Part shown: positions 1-7,914 of the stretch, piece after piece
How the letters are laid out: every line of letters begins with the position of its first letter
How positions within the stretch are numbered: position 1 is the first letter of the stretch
Source of the DNA: an uncultured Saprospiraceae bacterium
Lineage (GTDB): Bacteria > Bacteroidota > Bacteroidia > Chitinophagales > Saprospiraceae
Length of the DNA stretch: 29,458 nt
Assembly: GCA_937894165.1 (NCBI GenBank)
Contig: CALCSX010000166.1
Coordinates: forward strand, 1 to 29,458
Reading direction: 5' to 3'
The notes under the pieces: generated by a model
What the model saw: the letters and a program-made list of their open reading frames with translations, nothing else
Told to the model about the DNA's origin: nothing
Databases searched by the model: none
Position numbers and translations under genes: made by a program

Positions 1-496
1 CTTCAATGATGCCCTCAGGATCTAAACCGTTCGTAGGCTCATCTAAGATTAATACTTCTGGATCGCCGATCAATGCCGCTGCAATCGCTAATCGTTGTTT
101 CATACCATAAGAATAATTGGCAAACTTGCTTCGACCTCTTTCCTTCAAGTTTACCAAAGTTAAAATCTCCTCGTAATTGGGATTTTTAACCCCTCGAACA
201 TGAGCAATAACTTTTAGATTATCATAGGCATTGAGGTAAGGAAAGAAATTCGGCGTTTCAAGGAGAGCGCCAACTTTAGTCAGCATTTCGTGTGATTTAC
301 CTTCACCAAACCATGAAAAATCACCTCCATTGGAGAAAATTGTCCCTAAAACTATACCCAAAGTCGTAGTTTTGCCACTTCCATTGGGCCCTAATAAACC
401 GAAGGTTTGACCTTTTTCTATCGATAGGTTCAAACCATTCAAAGCTTTCAATCCTCCGTAATTCTTGGATAAATTATTAATCTCCAGTACAGTCAT
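1..496 (-). CDS. ABC transporter ATP-binding protein (ABC-2 type), C-terminus cut off by window edge
   Basis: The gene reads leftward from an ATG at 496 and leaves the window after 165 codons, so its C-terminal part is missing. Visible are a Walker A motif (GPNGSGKTT, residues 36-44), an ABC signature of the drug/ABC-2 exporter type (YSYGMKQR, 128-135) and Walker B followed by the D-loop (LILDEPTNGLD, about 149-159). This architecture is that of the cytoplasmic ATPase of an ABC-2 exporter (CcmA/NatA-like), which powers a separate membrane permease. The permease would be expected downstream, beyond the left edge, and cannot be seen. The substrate cannot be inferred. Two dyad sequences lie just upstream of the start (522-600). 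Confidence 0.93.
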   Translation of the reverse strand, partial: MTVLEINNLSKNYGGLKALNGLNLSIEKGQTFGLLGPNGSGKTTTLGIVLGTIFSNGGDFSWFGEGKSHEMLTKVGALLETPNFFPYLNAYDNLKVIAHVRGVKNPNYEEILTLVNLKERGRSKFANYSYGMKQRLAIAAALIGDPEVLILDEPTNGLDPEGIIE

Positions 497-521
497 AAAA
501 TCTATATTTTTTCGATGGAAG

Positions 522-547
522 AATTTCAATTCTACCGGATTGAAATT
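522..547. promoter_or_regulatory. Perfect 9-bp inverted repeat, possible operator
   Basis: AATTTCAAT (522-530) is repeated as its exact reverse complement ATTGAAATT (539-547) with an 8-base spacer. It lies 26 bases upstream of the ABC ATPase start, in the divergent region shared with the gene at 666. The spacing of the half-sites (centre to centre 17 bases) is compatible with a dimeric regulator. It is AT-rich, so chance is possible, and no regulator gene is adjacent. Confidence 0.3.
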
Positions 548-584
548 TCATAAATGAATTATAAAATAAATATAAACTTTTAAT

Positions 585-600
585 GAGTAATCTGTTACTC
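585..600. promoter_or_regulatory. Short dyad GAGTAA-N4-TTACTC
   Basis: GAGTAA (585-590) and TTACTC (595-600) form a perfect 6-bp inverted repeat with a 4-base spacer. It sits midway in the 169-bp divergent region between the ABC ATPase gene (start 496) and the SRPBCC-like gene (start 666). It could be a regulator site acting on either gene. The evidence is the symmetry alone. Confidence 0.25.
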
Positions 601-665
601 TATTTAGATAAAACTATTTATATCAGCGACCAACACACGCGTAGTTCTCCTATAAGTTAAATTAT

Positions 666-1097
666 ATGAAATTAATTATTGAAACTACTGAAATACCGGG
701 GAACTATATTGATGTCTCTAATATGTTTGATGAAAACCTATTCCAATATTTGCTGCCGCAATTCCCCCCCTCCAAAATCGAAATATTCGAAGGAAGTAAG
801 AAAGGAAATATCGTTCAACTCCAGATCGGTCCCTTGCGCTGGCAATCCATTATCACCCATGATGAAATTAATGAAAGTGAAGCATTCTTTATAGATGTAG
901 GCAAAATTTTGCCTTTTCCTCTAAGATATTGGAAACACAAACATATTGTCAGAAAAGTTGACGAAACTAGTTGCTCGATCATAGATGACATGGAATTCTC
1001 CTCTGGAATCAAAATGATTGATTATCTAATTTACCCTTTTATGAAATCAATGTTTTCAAAAAGAATTAAACAATACAGAGCATATTTTTCAGAATAA
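666..1097 (+). CDS. SRPBCC/START-like hypothetical protein, 143 aa
   Basis: A 143-residue soluble protein with no signal peptide or membrane segment. The order of features resembles small SRPBCC (START/Bet v1-like, COQ10/cyclase-type) proteins: an N-terminal strand after the start, alternating short strands in the middle (IVQLQIGPLRWQSIITH), a FFIDVGKILPFPLRYWKHKH stretch, and a final amphipathic helix from about residue 115. Members of this fold bind hydrophobic ligands in a cavity, but the ligand here is unknown. The gene ends only four bases before the convergent AsmA-like gene ends. The family call is by overall pattern rather than by a diagnostic motif. Confidence 0.7.
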   Translation: MKLIIETTEIPGNYIDVSNMFDENLFQYLLPQFPPSKIEIFEGSKKGNIVQLQIGPLRWQSIITHDEINESEAFFIDVGKILPFPLRYWKHKHIVRKVDETSCSIIDDMEFSSGIKMIDYLIYPFMKSMFSKRIKQYRAYFSE

Positions 1098-1101
1098 ATG
1101 C

Positions 1102-4100
1102 CTAGTTTTTCTTGAAAGGATTGATCTTTTTAAGCCTTTCCTTCGCATCATCAACCGTTTTATCGTCAATCTTGTCTTTTAATTTATCTTCCAACTCTTT
1201 TTTAGCTTTCTGTGCTCGTTCGTCGGTTTCCTTTTTTATCTTCTCTTTGGCTTCGTTGACGATTTTCTCTGATTCTTCCTTGGCCTTCTCTGTGATTTCG
1301 TCTTTAGCTTTCTGCACTTCATCCTCAACTTTATCTTTAATCTGTTCCTTTATTTGATTTTTCCCTTCGCTCAGACCGGTTGGCACAACACGAACGGTAG
1401 GAGACTTAATGCTTCCTCCAAGAAAAATATCCATTAAAATATTATCTCCCTGAGCAATATTAAAGCCTTTTTTAGATGCTTCTTGAGATAACCAAGTAAT
1501 GCCGGTATTGACAGACGACCCAATCTGAGATTTTTCAAGCAGAGCTCTAGGGATGTCAGCATTTAATTTATAATCTATATTCTGTGTCAAGGAATGATTT
1601 CCACTAACCACCATTTTAATATCTTGAAATTCAAAATCGAAAGGAGATATCTTTACTAAGCCATTACTCACCTCGAACCAATTTTTAGAGTCCTTCAATC
1701 GAATTGTATTAAAAATGTTGGTATTTAATTTCTGACCTATTGCATTCAAAGGCTCAAATTGATTGATAACAGCGTTGATTGTCTGAAGAAATCCGCTTGC
1801 AGATAAGGTATTAAGATCAGGCATCATATTGTCATTCAAATTACCTTCCATAGACATGGTGGAATTAAATCGTCCATTGATATTTTCTGCAATAGGAGCC
1901 AATTGTTGGAAGGTATTCACAGATTGGAATGCTGATTTAAATTCTATTGATGATAATTCATATTCGAATTTAAAGCTAGGCTTGCCGTTAAGCGGGGTAG
2001 AATACAATCCATTAATCTTTATTCTTCCTCCTAATCCGTTCGCTGTAACATTCTCCAGAGCAGCCTCTCCGGCATCGACTACAACAGCTCCCTTAACATT
2101 GCTCAAAATCATTTCCCCATACTTAACTTTACCAATATTGGCATTCATGACCATTTTGAATTCTTGGGGGACTCTGATGATTTCTTCATCTTCGCCTTCA
2201 GTAGTGGGAGCAGTTTCTGTTTCAGAATAGAAGGAATCCAAATCAATCATGGGAGAGCTGAAATTGATAATACCTTCCAAAACTTCGCCATAGAATAAGT
2301 ATCCGTATAAATTATTGATTTTACCATCAATATTCATGGTATTGCCACTGTAAATCATGCTAAATTTATTGATAATGACATTTTGGGGATTTACAGTACC
2401 ATTAAAGACCAGATTACTTATATCAAAACCGGTATATATCAAATCGTCTACACTCGAATTTATCGCCAAATTAAATCTATCAAACGGAACTTCTTGAGTT
2501 TCGGAAACAACCGCACTTTCATCAGAATCCATCATATTCATCATTTCATCCATATTGATTTTTGATGAAGTTGTTGTAATAGAGCCTCTGACTTTGCCTT
2601 CCTCACCCAAATATGCCAAATAGTTGTCTATTTCAACATTCCCGGCAATATCACTATCTCCGAAATTGATAGTCGTCTGCGGAATGGATAATTTATTAGG
2701 GCTGAATATCATTTTAGTATTATCAACTGTCACGAAAGGGTAGGTTGCGTATCGAACACCAAAATTATTTAATGAAGCCTCACCTTTAGCTACCACCGCA
2801 GCATAATTCCCGGCATAAACATCATCCAATTTAAAATTGAAATCCCCATCAATCCTGAAAAGTCCTCTCAACTCATTCATATCCTCAAATGGGTAAAATT
2901 CCACAACTTTTGCCAGATTTAAACCACCTTTCAATGAAGCGGCAATTTGCATATTGCCGAAAATCTGATCAACATTGAATGAAGATTCGAATCTCTCACC
3001 GGCTAAGACGAAATCCAGTCTCGAAGCATTCACATTTAATGCTTTTAAATCCGGAGTAGGATTTTTAATTTTCACATCAGCAAAGACGCTTTCGAGTTTT
3101 TCTGACATGTTGGCATATTTAAATGCCCCATTATCAATCTCTAAATTTAAATTAAACAAAGGGTAAGTTTCATTGATAGCATTGTAGGATCCGATAGCGT
3201 CTGCTTCAAAAGTCAGATTTCCGGAAGATTCTATATCTTTAAATTGATCGCCATAAATTCCGGGGATCAAACTCATTATTTGACTGAAATCGTTGCCTTT
3301 ATTCTTCATTGCCAATTCCATGTTGATATCTTCTTCAGCAAGATGCACCCAACCATGAAAATCCAACAAAAGCGTATTTAACATGAAATCATTGTGATTA
3401 ATATAATACTTCGAAGAATCCAAGTTCAAAACAAACTGCCCATCCTGACTTATAGTAGCAGCATTTAAGTATCTGATACCTTCGTAGTCAAATGTAAGTG
3501 AATCCACAACCGTATTAGTCGTAAAATCCGCTATACTTCCATCATAATTTCCACTTCCTGAATGATTCAATTGCCTGATTTGAGCATTCATTCCACCCGC
3601 TAAATCAACATAGTGAATATTAGTATTTCGGATCGAATAGTCCTTCAAATTAATTCTAAATTCAGATTCCTCTTCTATAACTAGTGTATCCGGTTCACTA
3701 ATATAAATATCATAATTGGCCTCACCCTCCGGCAATACTAAGACTTGAATATCAGCACCGAAAATGTGGAATGATTTTAACTCAATATCACTCTGGTCTT
3801 TAATCAAGGAAATTAGGTCAAAGCTCAGTCTCACTGACTCTGCCCGCAATAATTCAATTCCTTCAAATTCACCTAAACCTGTGACACTTAGGTCATTTAC
3901 TGACAATCCTAGATTGGGAAATGACCTTATAAGCGAGATACTTGTACTCTCAAAATTGACTTCCGCATCCAAACTCTTATTCAAAGTTTCCTTTACAGCA
4001 TTTTCTATCTTACCTTTAAAAAGGAAAGGTATAGAAATTAGTATAATCAATAAACTCACGAAAACTATTGCAAGAATTTTAAGAACTTTCAAAAAACGAT

Positions 4101-4113
4101 TTGGCTTCGCCAT
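1102..4113 (-). CDS. AsmA-family protein with charged C-terminal helical tail, 1003 aa
   Basis: A very long protein with one N-terminal membrane segment (about residues 9-30, after a basic start), then about 870 residues of repeated short beta-strand units rich in G, N and I, typical of AsmA/YhdP/TamB-type proteins. An AsmA-like C-terminal region follows (around 720-900). Relatives in Proteobacteria span the envelope and are thought to move phospholipids between the inner and outer membrane. By homology this one is anchored in the inner membrane and faces the periplasm. The last ~95 residues (about 905 onward) are almost pure K/E/D-rich amphipathic helix ending KKINPFKKN, which is not part of the core fold. 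The gene is divergent from the tandem ABC ATPase, with only 31 bp between the two starts. Confidence 0.88.
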   Translation of the reverse strand: MAKPNRFLKVLKILAIVFVSLLIILISIPFLFKGKIENAVKETLNKSLDAEVNFESTSISLIRSFPNLGLSVNDLSVTGLGEFEGIELLRAESVRLSFDLISLIKDQSDIELKSFHIFGADIQVLVLPEGEANYDIYISEPDTLVIEEESEFRINLKDYSIRNTNIHYVDLAGGMNAQIRQLNHSGSGNYDGSIADFTTNTVVDSLTFDYEGIRYLNAATISQDGQFVLNLDSSKYYINHNDFMLNTLLLDFHGWVHLAEEDINMELAMKNKGNDFSQIMSLIPGIYGDQFKDIESSGNLTFEADAIGSYNAINETYPLFNLNLEIDNGAFKYANMSEKLESVFADVKIKNPTPDLKALNVNASRLDFVLAGERFESSFNVDQIFGNMQIAASLKGGLNLAKVVEFYPFEDMNELRGLFRIDGDFNFKLDDVYAGNYAAVVAKGEASLNNFGVRYATYPFVTVDNTKMIFSPNKLSIPQTTINFGDSDIAGNVEIDNYLAYLGEEGKVRGSITTTSSKINMDEMMNMMDSDESAVVSETQEVPFDRFNLAINSSVDDLIYTGFDISNLVFNGTVNPQNVIINKFSMIYSGNTMNIDGKINNLYGYLFYGEVLEGIINFSSPMIDLDSFYSETETAPTTEGEDEEIIRVPQEFKMVMNANIGKVKYGEMILSNVKGAVVVDAGEAALENVTANGLGGRIKINGLYSTPLNGKPSFKFEYELSSIEFKSAFQSVNTFQQLAPIAENINGRFNSTMSMEGNLNDNMMPDLNTLSASGFLQTINAVINQFEPLNAIGQKLNTNIFNTIRLKDSKNWFEVSNGLVKISPFDFEFQDIKMVVSGNHSLTQNIDYKLNADIPRALLEKSQIGSSVNTGITWLSQEASKKGFNIAQGDNILMDIFLGGSIKSPTVRVVPTGLSEGKNQIKEQIKDKVEDEVQKAKDEITEKAKEESEKIVNEAKEKIKKETDERAQKAKKELEDKLKDKIDDKTVDDAKERLKKINPFKKN

Positions 4114-4144
4114 TTTTTATATATTTATATTTTAATAATTATCG

Positions 4145-5506
4145 ATGCTCACACCTTTGACTATAGATATCCAAAGTCTTTCATTTTCGTATAACGCAAA
4201 TTATAAGCACTACGTTTTCGAAAATGTAAATTTATCTGTAAAGGAAGGAGAAATATTACTTTTACAAGGAAGTTCCGGCTCCGGAAAATCCACCTTATTG
4301 AAGGTGATTGCGGGATTAGCTATTAAAAACTCAACGATTACTGGAGATGTAGTTTATAAAGAGACATCAAAATTTAAGGAAATTTCAATAAAAGATAATT
4401 CATTTACAATAGATTATCGAAATAAATTTGTCAGTCTTATTTTCCAAAATAGTATAAGCGCCTTTTTAGATGAAATGACTGTTTTTGATCAATTAAAACC
4501 CGGATTAAAGAATCGGCTTGGTTTAGACGACACTGTTTTATACACTGATTTTTCAAATTATATCCAAGAATTTGGATTCTCGGCACAGGATGAAGTACTT
4601 AAACGACGACCTAATCAGCTTTCGGGCGGGCAGTTGCAGCGTCTGGATATTGCTTACTCACTATTTACAGGATCAAAAGTTCTATTGCTTGATGAGCCAC
4701 TAACGGCTCTGGATGAAGATAATTATTATTTGATTATCGACAAAATATTGGCTTTCAGCAGGGGGGGAGGCATAGTAATTTTGGCTTCTCATGATTTAAA
4801 ACTGGAAAAAATTTTAGAGGCTAGAACATATAATTTAGAAGAAGCTAGATTGAATACCGACTTAGATCGTAATAATTCTCTTGCGAATTTATTGAAATTA
4901 AATCAATCATCTAAGCTACTTTATTTAAAGGCTTCATTATCAAAGACATTTTCCGCTTTACCTATATTCCGGAATATAGAAATAGAATTGAATGATTCAA
5001 TTTCTTTTCTTGGAATAACCGGTGAGTCCGGGGCAGGAAAAACAAGCTTGCTGAAAATTCTGGCGGGTATTTTACCCCCAGATGTAGGGTCGAAAATTGA
5101 ATTTTCAGGAACCTCTAAGAAAATTGAAATGATATTTCAGGCTTCACCACAATCTCTAAATCCAGCCTACACCTTAAAAAATATTTTACAAAATACTAGG
5201 TTGGGTGGGAACCAAGAGCTCGTTCCACTACTTCACGCATTTCAATTGGACAGAAACTTATTGGAAAGAAAGCCCGGACAGCTTTCGGGGGGACAAATAC
5301 AGAGGTTTTGCTTGTTAAAAGCACTTTTGAATCAGCCGGATTTGCTTTTGATGGATGAACCTTTGGTGGGATTGGATGATGAAAACAAAATTAAAATTAT
5401 CCAAACCCTACAAACTATCAAAGAAAATATTAAAATTAAGGTAATTATTGTTACTCATAGAGTGGAAGAAATTCAAAATCTTTTAGATAGGGTAATAAAG
5501 CTATAG
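4145..5506 (+). CDS. Tandem-ATPase ABC protein (two NBDs, no membrane domain), 453 aa
   Basis: Two complete ABC nucleotide-binding domains sit in one chain. NBD1 has Walker A GSSGSGKST (42-50), Q-loop Q101, signature LSGGQ (159-163), Walker B LLLDEP (180-185) and H-loop H216. NBD2 has GESGAGKT (293-300), Q332, LSGGQ (380-384), LLMDEP (401-406) and H438. All catalytic residues are intact in both halves. NBD2 carries an SLNP sequence after the Q-loop, as in oligopeptide/nickel importer ATPases of the DppD/DppF type, which suggests a fused pair of importer ATPases. No permease or binding-protein gene is adjacent, so the partner and substrate are unknown. There is no transmembrane segment. The linker between the two domains is short, about residues 220-255. 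Confidence 0.85.
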   Translation: MLTPLTIDIQSLSFSYNANYKHYVFENVNLSVKEGEILLLQGSSGSGKSTLLKVIAGLAIKNSTITGDVVYKETSKFKEISIKDNSFTIDYRNKFVSLIFQNSISAFLDEMTVFDQLKPGLKNRLGLDDTVLYTDFSNYIQEFGFSAQDEVLKRRPNQLSGGQLQRLDIAYSLFTGSKVLLLDEPLTALDEDNYYLIIDKILAFSRGGGIVILASHDLKLEKILEARTYNLEEARLNTDLDRNNSLANLLKLNQSSKLLYLKASLSKTFSALPIFRNIEIELNDSISFLGITGESGAGKTSLLKILAGILPPDVGSKIEFSGTSKKIEMIFQASPQSLNPAYTLKNILQNTRLGGNQELVPLLHAFQLDRNLLERKPGQLSGGQIQRFCLLKALLNQPDLLLMDEPLVGLDDENKIKIIQTLQTIKENIKIKVIIVTHRVEEIQNLLDRVIKL

Positions 5507-5568
5507 AGTATTAATAATTAATTATTATTTTATCGTATAAGAAATTTACGGATTCAAATTATTTTTAT

Positions 5569-5576
5569 TATATTTG
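5569..5576 (+). promoter_or_regulatory. Bacteroidota -7 promoter box (TATATTTG)
   Basis: TATATTTG matches the Bacteroidota -7 consensus TAnnTTTG exactly and ends 17 bases before the ATG at 5594. No clear TTG (-33) element is seen at the usual spacing. It supports the small gene downstream being real and transcribed on its own. Confidence 0.5.
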
Positions 5577-5593
5577 TACCAAACATTTTCAGA

Positions 5594-5830
5594 ATGGCAA
5601 TATCCATCAAAAACAAAAGAACTCATATTAGTCTTCTCCTCATAGCAGGTTTTGTTGCTTTGATATTATCTATAGCTTTTTACAATACAGGTCATTCGAC
5701 TACAATTACAGGTATTATGGCAAATATTCCTGCCATGGAAAATCCTGAAAATTCGACCTCTACCTTGAACAATGAATTTATGGTGGAACTTGTCAAAACG
5801 CTATGCAAGAAAGTAGTGTCATTTATCTAA
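5594..5830 (+). CDS. Small membrane protein of unknown function, 78 aa
   Basis: A short protein that I do not recognise. A basic N-terminus (KNKR) is followed by one hydrophobic segment (about residues 13-30, ISLLLIAGFVALILSIAF). The remaining ~48 residues are polar, contain a single Cys near the end (CKK) and are probably exported or periplasmic. There is no lipobox. A good promoter box lies just upstream (5569-5576). Its last 12 bases overlap the 3' end of the convergent fmt gene. It is not an obvious shadow of another gene, because the region is otherwise empty. Confidence 0.6.
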   Translation: MAISIKNKRTHISLLLIAGFVALILSIAFYNTGHSTTITGIMANIPAMENPENSTSTLNNEFMVELVKTLCKKVVSFI

Positions 5831-6757
5831 TCGTTTGATATCCCTATTTCCATTTATATATTCTGTAGCAGACATCTGCCTTTTTCCCTCAGGTTTTATT
5901 TGTAATATTTCTAATAAAGTATCGGAACACTTTACAAATAACCTTTTGTCATATACGATAAGAGATAGATTCTCAATTTCACCAAATGTTTGATCATTCA
6001 CTGTCATATCATATCTGGTTTCAATAATTTTTATTAAAATATCATTTTTCTTGAGCCATGCATTCGGAAAAGGATGAAGACCTCTTACTAAATTATGCAC
6101 TGCAAGGGCAGACATATGATCTTTGATTTCTCCGGTTTCGAAAAAGATCTTAGGCGCTTCACTAACCTGGGAAGGGTCTTGTGTCTTAGGTATATAATCT
6201 CCACTTTCTATATTATTTAGGCTTTCCACCAAAAGATTCGATCCTGCTATTTTCAACCTGTTATAAAGTTCACCCATAGTTTCGTTTTCACCTATGGCGA
6301 CTTTTTCCTGAAGGATGATTTTGCCGGTATCTATTTCTTTCTCAATGAAGAAGGTTGTGATCCCTGTTTCCTTTTCCCCATTTATAATCGCCCAGTTGAT
6401 CGGCGCCGCACCTCTGTATTTTGGCAACAAACTGGCATGCAGATTTATTGTACCAAGTTTAGGCATAGACCAAACCATTTCAGGAAGCATTCTGAAGGCC
6501 ACCACAACAAAAAGGTCCGCATTAAAGGAACGCAAATTCTCAATAAAGGATTTTGATTTTAATGACTTGGGCTGCAATAATGGGATGCCATTTTTTACTG
6601 CAAATTTCTTGACATCACTCTCAATGAGTTGATTTCTTCCTCTTCCTCCAAGTTTATCCACAGAAGTTACCACAGCAACCACATCGTGGTCACTGCTATG
6701 TATCGCTTCCAAAGAAGCTACAGCAAAATCAGGGGTTCCCATAAATAATATTCTCAT
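5819..6757 (-). CDS. fmt: Methionyl-tRNA formyltransferase
   Basis: Transfers a formyl group from 10-formyl-tetrahydrofolate to methionyl-tRNA(fMet), making the initiator tRNA for bacterial translation. The start MRILFMGTPDFA is the family's standard N-terminus. The catalytic triad is visible as N105 and H107 in NLHASLLPKYRGAAPI (105-120) and D143 in EIDTG (141-145). A C-terminal OB-like domain follows from about residue 210. The 312-residue length fits the family. No def (peptide deformylase) gene is adjacent. The gene is divergent from the SCP2 gene, with 54 bp between them. Confidence 0.97.
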   Translation of the reverse strand: MRILFMGTPDFAVASLEAIHSSDHDVVAVVTSVDKLGGRGRNQLIESDVKKFAVKNGIPLLQPKSLKSKSFIENLRSFNADLFVVVAFRMLPEMVWSMPKLGTINLHASLLPKYRGAAPINWAIINGEKETGITTFFIEKEIDTGKIILQEKVAIGENETMGELYNRLKIAGSNLLVESLNNIESGDYIPKTQDPSQVSEAPKIFFETGEIKDHMSALAVHNLVRGLHPFPNAWLKKNDILIKIIETRYDMTVNDQTFGEIENLSLIVYDKRLFVKCSDTLLEILQIKPEGKRQMSATEYINGNRDIKRLDK

Positions 6758-6796
6758 AATTCAATTTGACTTTATCTGAAAAATTATATATTTTTA

Positions 6797-6804
6797 CAAA
6801 AATA
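6797..6804 (-). promoter_or_regulatory. Bacteroidota -7 promoter box for fmt
   Basis: Read on the minus strand this is TATTTTTG, an exact TAnnTTTG match, 39 bases upstream of the fmt ATG at 6757. It lies inside the 54-bp divergent space, so it must coexist with the promoter of the SCP2 gene, for which only a 7-of-8 box (TATATTTT, around 6787-6794) is seen. Confidence 0.45.
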
Positions 6805-6811
6805 ACATTTT

Positions 6812-7129
6812 ATGAATATCAAACAGTTTTTAACAAGTTTACCTGAAAAAGTTCATCCCGCAGCAATAAAAGACGTCAACACATTATTTCATTTTGATAT
6901 GGGAGATGGGCCAGACGATAAATATACAGTGGAAGTAACAGATGGCAATGTAAAGGTAACGGAAGGTCTGAATGGAGATCCTAAATGTACTGTAAAAGCC
7001 TCAGAGGACACCTTAACTAGGCTAATAAATAAAGATCTTAACCCAATGACAGCAATGATGACCGGTAAAATAAAGATTTCAAATATCGGAGAACTTATGA
7101 AACATGCAAAAACGTTGGGAATTCTTTAA
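6812..7129 (+). CDS. SCP2 sterol-binding domain protein, 105 aa
   Basis: A stand-alone SCP-2 domain: strands around FHFDMGDG, YTVEVTDGNVKV and CTVKASEDTLTRLI, followed by the characteristic NPMTAMMTGKIKISN segment (about 77-91) and a final helix. SCP2 proteins bind lipids or fatty acyl groups in a hydrophobic tunnel. In bacteria the single-domain forms are of uncertain role, perhaps lipid carriers. It is cytoplasmic, with no signal peptide. Its stop overlaps by four bases the end of the convergent DUF5683 gene. Confidence 0.9.
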   Translation: MNIKQFLTSLPEKVHPAAIKDVNTLFHFDMGDGPDDKYTVEVTDGNVKVTEGLNGDPKCTVKASEDTLTRLINKDLNPMTAMMTGKIKISNIGELMKHAKTLGIL

Positions 7130-7914
7130 AAATTAAACACGACCCCTACACCTGAGCCCATTGGACTTAAAACAGGTTTGATTTTCAATGATAAATCTTC
7201 GCTGACATCAAAGGTTTTAAGATGCGCATCAACTAATGCTTCAGTGGCAATAAATAAATAGCCACCGACTAATAGAACGTAGGATAACTCTAAGCTACTT
7301 CGGTAGGAATCAGAGATCGATTTTAATTTTTCCAAAGAGGTTATTGTATTTTCAAACTCGTCAGGAAGTTCCATAACTCTATTTTCATAGGCTGTTCTAA
7401 ATCTCCTGTATTCTCGCGTATTGAAAATTACGCCATATCCTGCCCCTCCTAGGATCGCATAAGCAAAAGGAAGCTTCCAGTAGCGCTTATTATAAATTTG
7501 TCCACCTCCCGGAAAAATCAAGCCAATAAAAAATGCTTTTCTGGGATTGATATAATCATGTTTGAAGAAATGACCAACACCTTGCCATTTTCTCTCATCC
7601 ATTAAAGTGTCAGTATTTAGAGAATCTATTAATAAAGAATCTACGATTAAAGAATCTGATTTCGGTATAGTATCAATTGTAACTAAGGTATCTATCTGAA
7701 TACTATCATTTGGGGGTTGAGCTTCAATAATCAGCCCCATATCGATGCTATCCTGTCTATTGGGTATACCTAATCTTTGTCTATCATTAAATTCCTCGTC
7801 CGAAATTGTATCTCGGTCAACTTGTGCATTTAAATCTGCCAAGCCTAAAAACAGAATTCCGATAAAAATTATCAAAATCCTAAAAATATTATATTTGTTG
7901 CTGAAGTTATTCAT
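7126..7914 (-). CDS. DUF5683 domain membrane protein, 262 aa
   Basis: Has a signal-like hydrophobic N-terminus (about 8-28, ending LNAQ), then a low-complexity linker with repeated DSL/IDSL/NTD units (about 60-105). The domain typical of Bacteroidota DUF5683 proteins follows: a conserved FFIGLIFPGGGQIYNKRYWK stretch (about 128-147), a hydrophobic helix (about 150-167) and a second one (about 210-230). Function is unknown. I recall this family often lying just behind parB in Bacteroidota, as it does here. Its ATG overlaps the end of parB by 8 bases, so translation is probably coupled. It may have an envelope role linked to chromosome segregation or cell-wall genes, but nothing in the sequence proves that. 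Confidence 0.85.
   Translation of the reverse strand: MNNFSNKYNIFRILIIFIGILFLGLADLNAQVDRDTISDEEFNDRQRLGIPNRQDSIDMGLIIEAQPPNDSIQIDTLVTIDTIPKSDSLIVDSLLIDSLNTDTLMDERKWQGVGHFFKHDYINPRKAFFIGLIFPGGGQIYNKRYWKLPFAYAILGGAGYGVIFNTREYRRFRTAYENRVMELPDEFENTITSLEKLKSISDSYRSSLELSYVLLVGGYLFIATEALVDAHLKTFDVSEDLSLKIKPVLSPMGSGVGVVFNF

Noticed and set aside
5512..5527. Perfect 16-bp AT-only palindrome after the tandem ABC gene
   Set aside because: It contains only A and T, has no loop, and would make a very weak hairpin. Such palindromes are expected by chance in DNA this AT-rich.
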